A DNA stretch of 64,000 nucleotides from Citrobacter sp. Marseille-Q6884. Its GTDB lineage: Bacteria > Pseudomonadota > Gammaproteobacteria > Enterobacterales > Enterobacteriaceae. The translations under genes and the position numbers were made by a program. Of this stretch, positions 43,809 to 53,337 are shown piece after piece. Where the stretch lies: the NCBI RefSeq assembly GCF_945906775.1, contig NZ_CAMDRE010000002.1, forward strand, positions 310,001 to 374,000. The letters are read 5' to 3'. The notes under the pieces were generated by a model. The model did no database searches. It saw nothing but the letters and a program-made list of their open reading frames with translations, and had not been told where the DNA came from. Position 1 is the first letter of the stretch. Every line of letters begins with the position of its first letter.

Positions 43809-45119
43809 ATGAGTCAGGCTTTACCGCTGGTTACCCGTCAGGGCGATCGCATCGCCATTGTGAGCGGACTGCGTACGCCATTTGCCCGCCAGGCGACCGC
43901 GTTTCATGGCATTCCCGCCGTTGATTTGGGAAAAATGGTCGTGGGGGAGTTGCTCGCACGCAGTGAAATACCTGCCGAAGCGATCGAGCAACTGGTATTT
44001 GGTCAGGTCGTGCAAATGCCTGAAGCTCCCAATATTGCCAGGGAAATCGTATTAGGCACTGGGATGAATGTTCATACGGATGCTTACAGTGTAAGCCGGG
44101 CTTGCGCTACCAGCTTCCAGGCAGTGGCGAATGTCGCGGAAAGCCTGATGGCAGGCTCGATTCGCGCGGGAATTGCTGGCGGGGCGGATTCTTCCTCTGT
44201 GCTGCCAATTGGTGTGAGCAAGACCCTGGCACGAGTGTTGGTGGACGTGAATAAAGCCCGAACCACCGGCCAGCGTCTTAAACTCTTTTCCCGACTGCGT
44301 TTGCGTGACCTGATGCCCGTTCCACCTGCCGTCGCTGAGTACTCCACCGGTTTACGGATGGGAGATACCGCTGAGCAAATGGCAAAAACGTATGGCATCA
44401 CGCGTGAGCAACAGGATGCACTGGCGCATCGTTCTCATCAACGTGCCGCTCAGGCCTGGGCGGAGGGGAAGTTGGCAGATGAGGTGATGACCACTTACGC
44501 GCCACCGTTTAAACATCCCTTTTCAGAAGATAACAATATTCGCGGCGACTCTACGTTAGCGGATTACGCCAGACTGCGCCCTGCGTTTGACAGAAAACAC
44601 GGCACGGTAACGGCAGCAAACAGTACTCCTTTGACAGATGGTGCTGCTGCCGTGATTTTAATGACCGAATCCCGCGCGAAAGAGCTGGGACTGGTGCCAC
44701 TGGGTTACTTGCGCAGCTTTGCGTTTACCGCCATTGATGTCTGGCAGGATATGCTGCTTGGACCTGCGTGGTCGACACCGCTTGCGCTGGAACGTGCGGG
44801 TCTGACGATGGCCGATTTAACGCTGATTGATATGCACGAAGCCTTTGCCGCACAAACACTGGCAAATCTCCAGCTACTGGGCAGCGAACGTTTTGCCCGA
44901 GAAGTATTGGGCCGAACGCATGCTACAGGCGAAGTGGATGACAGTAAATTCAATGTCCTGGGTGGCTCAATAGCCTATGGGCACCCCTTTGCTGCGACCG
45001 GTGCTCGGATGATCACCCAGACTCTCCATGAATTACGACGTCGTGGCGGTGGGTTTGGTCTGGTGACCGCTTGTGCGGCGGGTGGTCTGGGTGCGGCAAT
45101 GGTTCTGGAGGCGGAATAA
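43809..45119 (+). CDS. fadI: 3-ketoacyl-CoA thiolase FadI
   Basis: This 436-aa thiolase is the small subunit of the FadI-FadJ beta-oxidation complex. Nucleophile Cys99 is in SVSRACATSFQAV, the active-site His in DMHEAFAAQTL and GHPFAATGARM, and the second Cys in LVTACAAGGLG. It is used in anaerobic and medium-chain beta-oxidation. I chose ATG 43809 behind GGGGAG. Its stop overlaps the fadJ start (TAATG), so the subunits are translationally coupled. Confidence 0.96.
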   Translation: MSQALPLVTRQGDRIAIVSGLRTPFARQATAFHGIPAVDLGKMVVGELLARSEIPAEAIEQLVFGQVVQMPEAPNIAREIVLGTGMNVHTDAYSVSRACATSFQAVANVAESLMAGSIRAGIAGGADSSSVLPIGVSKTLARVLVDVNKARTTGQRLKLFSRLRLRDLMPVPPAVAEYSTGLRMGDTAEQMAKTYGITREQQDALAHRSHQRAAQAWAEGKLADEVMTTYAPPFKHPFSEDNNIRGDSTLADYARLRPAFDRKHGTVTAANSTPLTDGAAAVILMTESRAKELGLVPLGYLRSFAFTAIDVWQDMLLGPAWSTPLALERAGLTMADLTLIDMHEAFAAQTLANLQLLGSERFAREVLGRTHATGEVDDSKFNVLGGSIAYGHPFAATGARMITQTLHELRRRGGGFGLVTACAAGGLGAAMVLEAE

Positions 45120-47263
45120 TGGAAATGACATCGGCTTTTACGCTACATGTGCGTCTGGATAACGTGGCGGTGGTTTCCATTGATGTTCCCGGCGAGAAAA
45201 TGAATACCCTGAAAGCGGAGTTTGCTTCGCAGGTTCGGGCCATTCTGAAACAAATTCGTGAAAACAAGGCGCTGCGCGGCGTCGTGTTCATCTCAGCAAA
45301 ACCAGATAATTTCATCGCTGGGGCGGATATCAACATGATAGGCAGTTGCTGTAGCGCGCAGGAAGCCGAAACGCTGGCCCGCCAGGGGCAGCAGATGATG
45401 GCGGAAATCAATGTGTTGCCGATCCCGGTTATCGCCGCGATTCACGGCGCATGCCTGGGCGGTGGTCTGGAGATGGCGCTGGCATGCCATCATCGTATTT
45501 GTACTGACGATGCCAAAACGGTGTTAGGTTTGCCGGAAGTTCAGTTAGGTTTGCTGCCAGGTTCCGGGGGGACACAGCGATTACCACGTCTGGTTGGCGT
45601 GAGTACCGCGCTGGATATGATCCTGACGGGTAAACAATTACGAGCCAAACAGGCGCTGAAAGTTGGGCTGGTAGACGAAGTGGTACCGCACACTATTCTG
45701 CTGGAAGCGGCGGTCGAGATGGCCAAAAAGGACAACTCTGCGCAGCGAAGCCTCCCTGTGCGCGAACGCGTGTTGGCAGGGCCGCTTGGGCGGACACTGC
45801 TGTTTCGAATGGTCGGTAAAAAGACGGCACAAAAAACACAGGGGAACTACCCTGCGACGGAACGTATCCTTGAGGTGATAGAAACCGGTCTGGCGCAGGG
45901 AAGCAGCAGTGGCTATGACGCCGAAGCCCGTGCATTTGGCGAACTGGTCATGACGCCTCAGTCCCAGGCATTACGTAATATCTTTTTTGCTAACACCGAA
46001 GTGAAAAAAGATCCCGGCAGCGATGCACAACCAGCTCCACTGAATAGCGTTGGCGTTTTGGGCGGTGGTTTGATGGGGGGGGGTATTGCATACGTGACGG
46101 CCTGTAAAGGTGGCCTGCCAGTACGCATTAAAGATATTAATGCTAAAGGAATCAATCACGCGCTGAAATACAGTTGGGATCAACTTGAAACGAAAGTGCG
46201 TCGGCGTCATCTTAAAACCGGTGAGCGTGACAAACAACTGGCGTTGATTTCGGGATCAACCGACTATCGCGGTTTTGCTCATCGGGATCTGGTTATTGAA
46301 GCGGTTTTTGAAGATCTGCCATTAAAACAACAGATGGTGGCCGAAGTTGAGAAAAATTGTGCTTCCCACACTATTTTTGCCTCTAACACCTCATCTTTAC
46401 CAATTAGCGACATTGCCGCTACTGCTGCCAGACCTGAGCAGGTCATTGGCTTGCACTTCTTTAGTCCGGTGGAAAAAATGCCGCTGGTGGAGGTCATCCC
46501 TCATGCGACAACCTCTGAACAAACCATTGCCACTACGGTTAAGCTTGCGAAAAAACAGGGTAAAACACCCATTGTGGTACGTGATAAAGCTGGGTTCTAT
46601 GTTAATCGTATTCTTGCGCCATATATCAATGAGGCGATCCGCTTACTTATCGAAGGTGAGCGCGTTGAGCATATTGATGCCGCACTGGTAAAGTTTGGTT
46701 TTCCGGTAGGACCGATCCAACTTTTGGATGAGGTTGGAATTGATACCGGGACTAAAATTATACCTGTACTGGAGGCGGCTTATGGAGAACGTTTTAGCGC
46801 ACCTGCAAATATTGTTGCTTCAATTTTGAATGATGATCGCAAAGGTAGAAAAAATGGTCGTGGTTTCTATCTTTATGGTGCGAAAGGGCGTAAAAGCAAA
46901 AAACAGGTCGACCCTGCAATTTATACGCTTATTGGCGCACAGGGGCAGAGCCGACATACTGCCCCGCAGATCGCAGAGCGGTGTGTCATGTTAATGCTTA
47001 ACGAGGCAGCGCGCTGTTTCGATGAGAAGATAGTCCGCAGCGCAAGAGATGGTGACATTGGTGCTGTGTTTGGTATTGGTTTTCCGCCATTTCTGGGCGG
47101 CCCGTTCCGGTATATGGATTCACTCGGGGCGAGTGAAGTGGTTGCGATTCTGCAGCGACTGGCGACGCAATATGGTTCCCGGTTTACTCCGTGTGAGCAG
47201 TTATTGCGGATGGCGGAACGCGGTGAACGTTTCTGGAATAACGGGGAAACTGACCTGAATTAA
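45119..47263 (+). CDS. fadJ: Fatty acid oxidation complex alpha subunit FadJ
   Basis: This 714-aa multifunctional enzyme has the E. coli length. The N-terminal crotonase domain carries enoyl-CoA hydratase/isomerase motifs (IAGADINMIG; IHGACLGGGLEMALAC with the oxyanion Gly; GLPEVQLGLLPGSGGTQRLPRL). The NAD-binding 3-hydroxyacyl-CoA dehydrogenase follows from about 310 (GVLGGGLMGGGIAYV), with catalytic HFFSPVEKMPLVEVI. The stop/start overlap with fadI (TAATG) supports coupling. FadR repression is expected from the upstream site. Confidence 0.96.
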   Translation: MEMTSAFTLHVRLDNVAVVSIDVPGEKMNTLKAEFASQVRAILKQIRENKALRGVVFISAKPDNFIAGADINMIGSCCSAQEAETLARQGQQMMAEINVLPIPVIAAIHGACLGGGLEMALACHHRICTDDAKTVLGLPEVQLGLLPGSGGTQRLPRLVGVSTALDMILTGKQLRAKQALKVGLVDEVVPHTILLEAAVEMAKKDNSAQRSLPVRERVLAGPLGRTLLFRMVGKKTAQKTQGNYPATERILEVIETGLAQGSSSGYDAEARAFGELVMTPQSQALRNIFFANTEVKKDPGSDAQPAPLNSVGVLGGGLMGGGIAYVTACKGGLPVRIKDINAKGINHALKYSWDQLETKVRRRHLKTGERDKQLALISGSTDYRGFAHRDLVIEAVFEDLPLKQQMVAEVEKNCASHTIFASNTSSLPISDIAATAARPEQVIGLHFFSPVEKMPLVEVIPHATTSEQTIATTVKLAKKQGKTPIVVRDKAGFYVNRILAPYINEAIRLLIEGERVEHIDAALVKFGFPVGPIQLLDEVGIDTGTKIIPVLEAAYGERFSAPANIVASILNDDRKGRKNGRGFYLYGAKGRKSKKQVDPAIYTLIGAQGQSRHTAPQIAERCVMLMLNEAARCFDEKIVRSARDGDIGAVFGIGFPPFLGGPFRYMDSLGASEVVAILQRLATQYGSRFTPCEQLLRMAERGERFWNNGETDLN

Positions 47264-47475
47264 TGAGGTCAAAGGTAGGATGAATCCGCACTGAATGTAT
47301 GAGTCATGCTCAAAATGTAAACAGAGATTGACTATACTTACGCCATTGAGGTAAAAAACAGCGTTTCATTCGGTGAATGGATAAGGCACAATGCCGGCCA
47401 CCAACATCGTTACCACGGTCAATAGGGGCTGTGAGTCAGCGTGTTGGTGATTCTGGTTAACAAAAGCGGTGCAAT

Positions 47476-47961
47476 ATGCAAGTTTTTATCATGCGTCACG
47501 GCGACGCGGCCCTCGATGCCGCCAGTGATTCGGTTCGTCCCTTAACCTCTTGTGGTTGTGACGAATCTCGCCTGATGGCGAACTGGCTGAAAGGTCAAAA
47601 AGTGGATATCGAACGTGTTCTGGTGAGCCCGTTCCTGCGAGCCGAACAAACGCTGGATGTCGTAGGTGAGTGTATGAACCTGCCAACCGGTGTGGATGTT
47701 TTGCCGGAGCTGACTCCCTGCGGCGATGTCGGTCTGGTCAGCGCCTATTTGCAGGCTCTGGCCAACGAAGGTATCGCAACGGCGCTGGTGATCTCTCACT
47801 TACCTTTAGTGGGATATCTGGTGTCAGAGCTTTGCCCTGGTGAAACACCGCCAATGTTTACCACATCAGCGATTGCCAGTGTAACGCTTGATGAGAGCGG
47901 AAAGGGCATTTTCAACTGGCAGATGAGCCCGTGTAATTTGAAAATGGCAAAAGCGATTTAA
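47476..47961 (+). CDS. sixA: Phosphohistidine phosphatase SixA
   Basis: This 161-aa protein has the histidine-phosphatase RHG motif at Arg7-His8 (MQVFIMRHGDAALD) and a second catalytic His in LVISHLPLVGYL. SixA dephosphorylates phosphohistidine proteins; in E. coli it acts on NPr of the nitrogen PTS. It stands alone after fadJ, followed by a REP-like element and a terminator. Confidence 0.94.
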   Translation: MQVFIMRHGDAALDAASDSVRPLTSCGCDESRLMANWLKGQKVDIERVLVSPFLRAEQTLDVVGECMNLPTGVDVLPELTPCGDVGLVSAYLQALANEGIATALVISHLPLVGYLVSELCPGETPPMFTTSAIASVTLDESGKGIFNWQMSPCNLKMAKAI

Positions 47962-47982
47962 TCGAAATCGCTATGTGTTCAG

Positions 47983-48010
47983 GGCCGGATAAGGCAAAAA
48001 GCCATCCGGT
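47983..48010. repeat. REP-like element after sixA
   Basis: GCCGGATAAGGC...GCCATCCGGT is an imperfect palindrome with the REP core sequence. Confidence 0.6.
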
Positions 48011-48013
48011 AAT

Positions 48014-48041
48014 AAAAAGAGCCGCAAATGCGGCTCTTTGT
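48014..48041. terminator. Bidirectional terminator sixA / smrB
   Basis: AAAGAGCCGC-AAAT-GCGGCTCTTT is a perfect 10-bp stem between convergent genes. Confidence 0.85.
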
Positions 48042-48051
48042 GTTTTCGCTC

Positions 48052-48603
48052 TCAGGGAAGTTCTGGCGGTAACCACTCTTCAACTTCAATGAGAACCAGT
48101 AGCGCAGCGTCACCACCATATTCTTTAGGCGCCTGATGGAAGGCCATAACATGCGGATGCTGTGCCAGCCATAGCGGCGTTTGCTGTTTAAGAATGTGCT
48201 TCCCGTGGCCGTGCATCACACAGGCACAAAAGACATGTTCACGACGGCAGGCGGCAATGAGAGCGCCTAACTCCTGTTTGGCCTGCTGTTGTGTCAGCCC
48301 GTGCAAATCAAGAAACAGTTCCGGGGAATAATCGCCACGGCGCATTTTCTTTAGTTCGAAATGGCTGACATCGGTACGTAGATATCGCACCGGACCGTCA
48401 GTATTGAGCAGTGGCTGAAATTCATCAGAGAAATAGTGGCTGGCATCAACCTGTTCCTGCAATAACCTCTTGACCGGGACCTCGGTGGTTTTTTTACGTG
48501 GCGGTCGATGAACAATCGTGTCTTGCTTAATTTGACGAGTACCGGTCATCAGCTGGCGAAACAGCGTCTGGTCCTCCTCGCTGAGCGATGTTTTCTTTTT
48601 CAT
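48052..48603 (-). CDS. smrB: Ribosome rescue endonuclease SmrB (YfcN)
   Basis: This 183-aa protein has an N-terminal helical/basic region (about 1-90) and a C-terminal Smr domain with the two hallmark motifs, DLHG (99-102 in LFLDLHGLTQQQAK) and HGHGKH (131-136), and LWLAQHP. In E. coli, SmrB is recruited to collided ribosomes and cleaves mRNA between them. It is divergent from prmB. Confidence 0.92.
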   Translation of the reverse strand: MKKKTSLSEEDQTLFRQLMTGTRQIKQDTIVHRPPRKKTTEVPVKRLLQEQVDASHYFSDEFQPLLNTDGPVRYLRTDVSHFELKKMRRGDYSPELFLDLHGLTQQQAKQELGALIAACRREHVFCACVMHGHGKHILKQQTPLWLAQHPHVMAFHQAPKEYGGDAALLVLIEVEEWLPPELP

Positions 48604-48769
48604 GTGAGCGTCTCATCTTTTATTTTCCGTTAGTTTAACCCGACTCGACGGGCATCCGATCGCTTAAAACGCAATTTTCACGTTCAGTCTCCGCGTGAAT
48701 GCTGATTTATCGCCGCCTTCGTGGCAAACTAGCCGCCGAATTTAATGCGAGCATGCCCTGGAGGAATAC

Positions 48770-49702
48770 GTGGATAAAATTTTCGTTGATGAAGCAGTGA
48801 GTGAACTGCATACCATTCAGGACATGTTGCGCTGGGCGGTTAGCCGTTTTAGCGCGGCGAATATCTGGTATGGCCATGGAACCGATAACCCGTGGGATGA
48901 AGCGGTGCAACTGGTGCTGCCTTCGCTTTACCTGCCGCTGGATATTCCTGAAGATATGCGCACAGCGCGTCTGACCTCCAGCGAGCGTCATCGCATTGTT
49001 GAACGTGTTATTCGTCGCGTCAACGAGCGTATCCCGGTTGCCTACCTGACGAATAAAGCCTGGTTCTGTGGACATGAATTCTATGTCGATGAACGTGTAC
49101 TGGTTCCTCGTTCCCCGATTGGCGAACTGATCAATAATCGTTTTGCCGGGCTTATCAGCGAGCAGCCTCAGCATATTCTGGATATGTGTACTGGCAGCGG
49201 CTGTATTGCTATCGCCTGTGCATATGCTTTCCCGGAAGCGGAAGTCGATGCGGTGGATATTTCCACTGACGCGCTGGCGGTGACCGAACAGAATATTGAA
49301 GAACATGGCCTCATCCACCACGTCACGCCGATCCGTTCCGATTTGTTCCGTGATCTGTTGAAAGTTCAGTATGACCTGATTGTGACCAACCCACCGTATG
49401 TCGATGCAGAAGATATGTCCGATCTGCCTAACGAATATCGCCACGAGCCTGAACTGGGTCTGGCGTCCGGTAGCGATGGACTTAAACTCACTCGCCGCAT
49501 TTTGGGTAACGCGCCTGACTATCTGTCGGATAACGGCATTCTGATTTGTGAAGTCGGAAACAGCATGGTACATCTGATAGAACAATATCCAGATGTGCCG
49601 TTTACCTGGCTGGAGTTCGATAACGGCGGGGATGGCGTATTCATGCTGACCAAAGAACAGCTGATCGCTGCTCGCGAACATTTCAACATCTACAAAGATT
49701 AA
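48770..49702 (+). CDS. prmB: Ribosomal protein uL3 glutamine methyltransferase PrmB
   Basis: This 310-aa SAM-dependent methyltransferase has SAM motif I in ILDMCTGSGCIAIA (about 137-149) and the catalytic NPPY motif at 207-210 (VTNPPYVDAEDM), characteristic of glutamine N5-methylation. It methylates a Gln of ribosomal protein L3. The start is GTG 48770 with a strong GGAGG. aroC follows 38 bp downstream. Confidence 0.95.
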   Translation: MDKIFVDEAVSELHTIQDMLRWAVSRFSAANIWYGHGTDNPWDEAVQLVLPSLYLPLDIPEDMRTARLTSSERHRIVERVIRRVNERIPVAYLTNKAWFCGHEFYVDERVLVPRSPIGELINNRFAGLISEQPQHILDMCTGSGCIAIACAYAFPEAEVDAVDISTDALAVTEQNIEEHGLIHHVTPIRSDLFRDLLKVQYDLIVTNPPYVDAEDMSDLPNEYRHEPELGLASGSDGLKLTRRILGNAPDYLSDNGILICEVGNSMVHLIEQYPDVPFTWLEFDNGGDGVFMLTKEQLIAAREHFNIYKD

Positions 49703-49740
49703 TACACGCGCACAAACACAACATTTATAACGGAGCCGTG

Positions 49741-50826
49741 ATGGCAGGAAACACAATTGGGCAACTCTTTCGCGTAACGACCTTCGGCGAATCACACGGG
49801 CTGGCGCTCGGTTGTATTGTTGATGGTGTTCCGCCAGGTATTCCTTTGACAGAAGCCGACCTGCAGCACGATCTCGACAGACGTCGTCCGGGGACTTCGC
49901 GTTACACTACGCAGCGTCGTGAGCCGGATCAGGTAAAGATCCTTTCAGGCGTGTTCGAAGGTGTAACAACAGGCACCAGCATCGGTTTGTTGATCGAGAA
50001 TACAGACCAGCGTTCGCAGGACTACGGCGCGATTAAAGATGTTTTTCGTCCGGGTCATGCCGACTACACCTACGAGCAGAAATACGGTCTGCGCGACTAC
50101 CGTGGAGGTGGACGTTCATCTGCGCGCGAAACGGCGATGCGTGTGGCGGCTGGCGCGATTGCCAAAAAGTATCTGGCAGAAAAATTTGGTGTTGAAATCC
50201 GTGGCTGTCTGACCCAGATGGGCGATATTCCGTTAGAGATTAAAGACTGGTCTCAGGTGGAACAGAACCCATTCTTTTGCCCGGACCCAGGGAAAATTGA
50301 GGCGCTGGACGAACTGATGCGTGCGCTTAAAAAAGAGGGTGACTCCATCGGGGCGAAAGTGACCGTTGTCGCTAACGGCGTACCTCCGGGATTTGGCGAA
50401 CCTGTTTTCGATCGTCTTGACGCTGATATCGCTCATGCGTTGATGAGCATTAATGCGGTAAAAGGCGTGGAGATTGGTGACGGTTTTGATGTTGTCGCGC
50501 TGCGAGGCAGTCAGAATCGAGATGAAATCACCAAAGAAGGCTTCCAGAGTAATCATGCTGGCGGCATTCTGGGCGGCATCAGTAGCGGACAACAAATTGT
50601 TGCCCATATGGCGTTGAAACCGACTTCCAGTATTACTGTTCCCGGGCGAACCATTAACCGCTTTGGCGAGGAAGTCGAAATGATCACTAAAGGACGTCAT
50701 GATCCGTGTGTTGGGATCCGCGCAGTGCCGATTGCTGAGGCGATGCTGGCGATTGTGTTGATGGATCACCTGTTGCGTCAACGGGCGCAAAATGCGGATG
50801 TGAAGATAGACATTCCTCGCTGGTAA
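49741..50826 (+). CDS. aroC: Chorismate synthase
   Basis: This 361-aa enzyme catalyses the last common step of aromatic amino acid synthesis, EPSP to chorismate, needing reduced FMN. Signatures are GESHGLALGCIVDGVPPG, RDYRGGGRSSARETA and GRHDPCVGIRAVPIAEAM. I chose ATG 49741 (MAGNTIGQLF) rather than the adjacent GTG three bases earlier. mepA follows after only 3 bp, beginning a tightly packed run aroC-mepA-yfcA-epmC. Confidence 0.97.
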   Translation: MAGNTIGQLFRVTTFGESHGLALGCIVDGVPPGIPLTEADLQHDLDRRRPGTSRYTTQRREPDQVKILSGVFEGVTTGTSIGLLIENTDQRSQDYGAIKDVFRPGHADYTYEQKYGLRDYRGGGRSSARETAMRVAAGAIAKKYLAEKFGVEIRGCLTQMGDIPLEIKDWSQVEQNPFFCPDPGKIEALDELMRALKKEGDSIGAKVTVVANGVPPGFGEPVFDRLDADIAHALMSINAVKGVEIGDGFDVVALRGSQNRDEITKEGFQSNHAGGILGGISSGQQIVAHMALKPTSSITVPGRTINRFGEEVEMITKGRHDPCVGIRAVPIAEAMLAIVLMDHLLRQRAQNADVKIDIPRW

Positions 50827-50829
50827 AAA

Positions 50830-51654
50830 ATGAAAAAAATGGCACTTGCGGCGCTGGCTCTTTTTGCCAGCGCCGCCTGTATGGCGGCAACGCCGTGGCA
50901 GAAAATTACCCCCCCGATTGCGGGGAGTGCGCAGTCGATTGGCGCATTCTCCAATGGCTGTATTGTTGGGGCAGATACGCTGCCTGTGCAGTCAGACCAT
51001 TATCAGGTAATGCGTACCGATCAGCGTCGTTATTTCGGCCATCCTGATCTGGTGACATTTATTCAGCGTCTGAGTACTCAGGCCAATAATCTGGGGCTGG
51101 GAACGGTATTAATAGGCGATATGGGTATGCCAGCAGGTGGACGCTTCAATGGCGGACACGCGAGCCATCAGACTGGGCTGGATGTTGATATTTTCCTGCA
51201 ATTGCCGAAAACACGTTGGACGCAGGCACAACTGCTGCGACCACAGGCGTTGGATCTGGTTTCACAGGATGGTAAACGCGTCGTTCCATCGCTCTGGAAA
51301 CCGGAGATTTTCAGCCTGATCAGGCTGGCTGCAAAAGATAATGATGTTACGCGAATTTTCGTGAATCCGGCAATTAAGCAGCAACTTTGTCTGGATGCAG
51401 GGAGCGACAGGGACTGGCTGCGAAAAGTGCGACCATGGTTCCAGCACCGTGCTCATATGCATGTACGGCTACGTTGTCCTGCTGACAGTCTGGAGTGCCA
51501 GGACCAGCCGTTACCTCCACCGGGTGATGGTTGTGGTGCGGAGTTGCAAAGCTGGTTCGAACCTCCTAAACCTGGAACAACTAAGCCTGAGAAGAAGACA
51601 CCGCCGCCATTGCCGCCTTCCTGCCAGGCGCTACTGGACGAGCATGTACTCTAA
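50830..51654 (+). CDS. mepA: Penicillin-insensitive murein endopeptidase MepA
   Basis: This 274-aa periplasmic LAS-family zinc peptidase has signal peptide ALAALALFASAACMA. The zinc ligands are visible as His110/His113 and Asp120 in GGHASHQTGLDVDIF, and His209/His211 in HRAHMHVRL. It cleaves D-Ala-mDAP cross-links. The Pro/Lys-rich tail resembles the E. coli protein. Its stop overlaps the yfcA start (TAATG). Confidence 0.96.
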   Translation: MKKMALAALALFASAACMAATPWQKITPPIAGSAQSIGAFSNGCIVGADTLPVQSDHYQVMRTDQRRYFGHPDLVTFIQRLSTQANNLGLGTVLIGDMGMPAGGRFNGGHASHQTGLDVDIFLQLPKTRWTQAQLLRPQALDLVSQDGKRVVPSLWKPEIFSLIRLAAKDNDVTRIFVNPAIKQQLCLDAGSDRDWLRKVRPWFQHRAHMHVRLRCPADSLECQDQPLPPPGDGCGAELQSWFEPPKPGTTKPEKKTPPPLPPSCQALLDEHVL

Positions 51655-52463
51655 TGGATAATTTTTCCGCGCTGTTTATGGTGTCTCCGCTACTTTTGGG
51701 CGTCCTTTTTTGTGTGGCTATGCTGGCAGGATTTATTGATTCTCTGGCTGGAGGAGGTGGCTTACTCACCATCCCGGCACTGATGGCGGCTGGCATGCCG
51801 CCTGCGCAGGCACTTGCCACCAATAAGCTACAGGCATGTGGCGGCTCGATTTCCTCATCCCTCTATTTTATTCGTCGCGGCGTGGTGAACCTGGCTGAGC
51901 AGAAACTCAATATCGCCATGACGTTTATCGGTTCGATGAGTGGCGCCTTACTGGTTCAGCATGTGCAGTCAGATATTTTACGGCAAATTCTGCCCGTCCT
52001 GGTTATCTGTATCGGCCTTTACTTTCTGCTGATGCCTAAAATAGGTGAAGAAGATCGGCAGCGTCGGCTGTATGGTTTGCCTTTTGCGTTGGTGGCTGGT
52101 GGCTGTGTCGGCTTTTACGATGGTTTTTTTGGCCCGGCAGCGGGATCATTTTACGCGTTATCTTTTGTCATGCTTTGTGGCTATAACCTGGCAAAATCGA
52201 CAGCACATGCCAAGGTCTTGAACGCCACATCCAATATTGGTGGGCTATTACTGTTCGCCCTTGGCGGCAAAGTGATTTGGGCGACTGGTTTTGTGATGCT
52301 CATTGGCCAGTTTATTGGCGCGCGGATGGGGTCACGTTTGGTGCTCAGCAAAGGACATAAACTTATTCGGCCGATGATCGTCATTGTCTCTGCAGTGATG
52401 AGTGCCAAGCTACTTTACGATAACCATGGACAGGAGATTCTCCACTGGCTGGGGATGAACTAA
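51654..52463 (+). CDS. yfcA: TSUP-family membrane transporter YfcA
   Basis: This 269-aa protein has about eight hydrophobic segments and the family motif GFIDSLAGGGGLLTIPALMAAG, followed by PAQALATNKLQACGGS. The second-half repeat has GFYDGFFGPAAGSF. TSUP (DUF81) proteins are linked to sulfite or organosulfonate export; the substrate here is unknown. Start and stop overlap neighbours by TAATG on both sides. Confidence 0.92.
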   Translation: MDNFSALFMVSPLLLGVLFCVAMLAGFIDSLAGGGGLLTIPALMAAGMPPAQALATNKLQACGGSISSSLYFIRRGVVNLAEQKLNIAMTFIGSMSGALLVQHVQSDILRQILPVLVICIGLYFLLMPKIGEEDRQRRLYGLPFALVAGGCVGFYDGFFGPAAGSFYALSFVMLCGYNLAKSTAHAKVLNATSNIGGLLLFALGGKVIWATGFVMLIGQFIGARMGSRLVLSKGHKLIRPMIVIVSAVMSAKLLYDNHGQEILHWLGMN

Positions 52464-53011
52464 TGAACAATACCCATCACTACCAACAGCTAATTGATCT
52501 TTTTAACGATTGCTTTGCTGACGAATTTAATACCCGTCTGATTAAAGGCGATGACGAACCAATCTATCTTCCTGCTGATGCAGAATTACCGTATCACCGT
52601 ATTGTTTTTGCACACGGTTTCTACGCCAGTGCGCTGCATGAAATTTCACACTGGTGCATTGCCGGTAAAGCGCGTCGTGAATTGGTGGATTTCGGCTACT
52701 GGTATTGCCCGGATGGTCGGGATGCGAAAACGCAATGTCAGTTTGAAGACGTAGAAGTGAAACCGCAGGCGTTTGACTGGTTGTTTTGCATGGCGGCGGG
52801 GTATCCGTTTAACGTCAGCTGCGACAACTTGGAAGGGGACTTTGAACCGGATCGCGTGGTATTCCAGCGCCGTGTGCATGCCCAGGTGATGGAGTATCTG
52901 GAGAAGGGGATTCCCGAACGTCCAGCGCGTTTCATTAAAGCGTTGCAGAATTATTATCACACGCCTGAACTTAAGGCGGAACAATTCCCGTGGCCAGAAG
53001 CGCTCAATTGA
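52463..53011 (+). CDS. epmC: Elongation factor P hydroxylase EpmC
   Basis: This 182-aa protein (formerly YfcM) has the metal-binding motif HEISHWCIAGKARR (His59, Glu60, His63). It hydroxylates the beta-lysylated Lys34 of EF-P after EpmA and EpmB act. The sequence DFGYWYCPDGRD is typical. Coupling to yfcA is shown by the TAATG overlap. Confidence 0.94.
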   Translation: MNNTHHYQQLIDLFNDCFADEFNTRLIKGDDEPIYLPADAELPYHRIVFAHGFYASALHEISHWCIAGKARRELVDFGYWYCPDGRDAKTQCQFEDVEVKPQAFDWLFCMAAGYPFNVSCDNLEGDFEPDRVVFQRRVHAQVMEYLEKGIPERPARFIKALQNYYHTPELKAEQFPWPEALN

Positions 53012-53043
53012 AGCCAATGCCACGTTTACAATGAGGAAAGAAG

Positions 53044-53337
53044 ATGATCGCGGAGTTTGAATCACGCATTCTGGCATTAATCGACGATATGGTAGAGCAC
53101 GCCAGCGATGATGAGTTGTTTGCCAGTGGATATTTGCGTGGGCACCTGACGCTGGCGGTTGCTGAACTGGAGGGGGGCGATGATCACTCCGCCCAGGCAG
53201 TGCATGCCAGTGTGACTAACAGCCTCGAGAAGGCCATAAACGCAGGGGAGCTTTCTCCGCGTGATCAGGCGCTGGTTAGAGATATGTGGCAGAGCCTTTT
53301 TGAACAGGCAAGTGCCAAGAACCTTCCTTTAGAGTAA
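53044..53337 (+). CDS. yfcL: YfcL family protein
   Basis: This 97-aa acidic, helical soluble protein begins MIAEFESRILALIDDM and contains ASDDELFASGYLRGHLTLAVAELEGGDDH, matching E. coli YfcL. It ends with KNLPLE, a few residues longer than the E. coli protein as I recall it. Function is unknown. It is the last backbone gene before the AT-rich pilus island. Confidence 0.92.
   Translation: MIAEFESRILALIDDMVEHASDDELFASGYLRGHLTLAVAELEGGDDHSAQAVHASVTNSLEKAINAGELSPRDQALVRDMWQSLFEQASAKNLPLE

Noticed and set aside
48707..49795. 362-aa minus-strand frame antisense to prmB
   Set aside because: It is opposite a clear prmB and has no recognisable motif.
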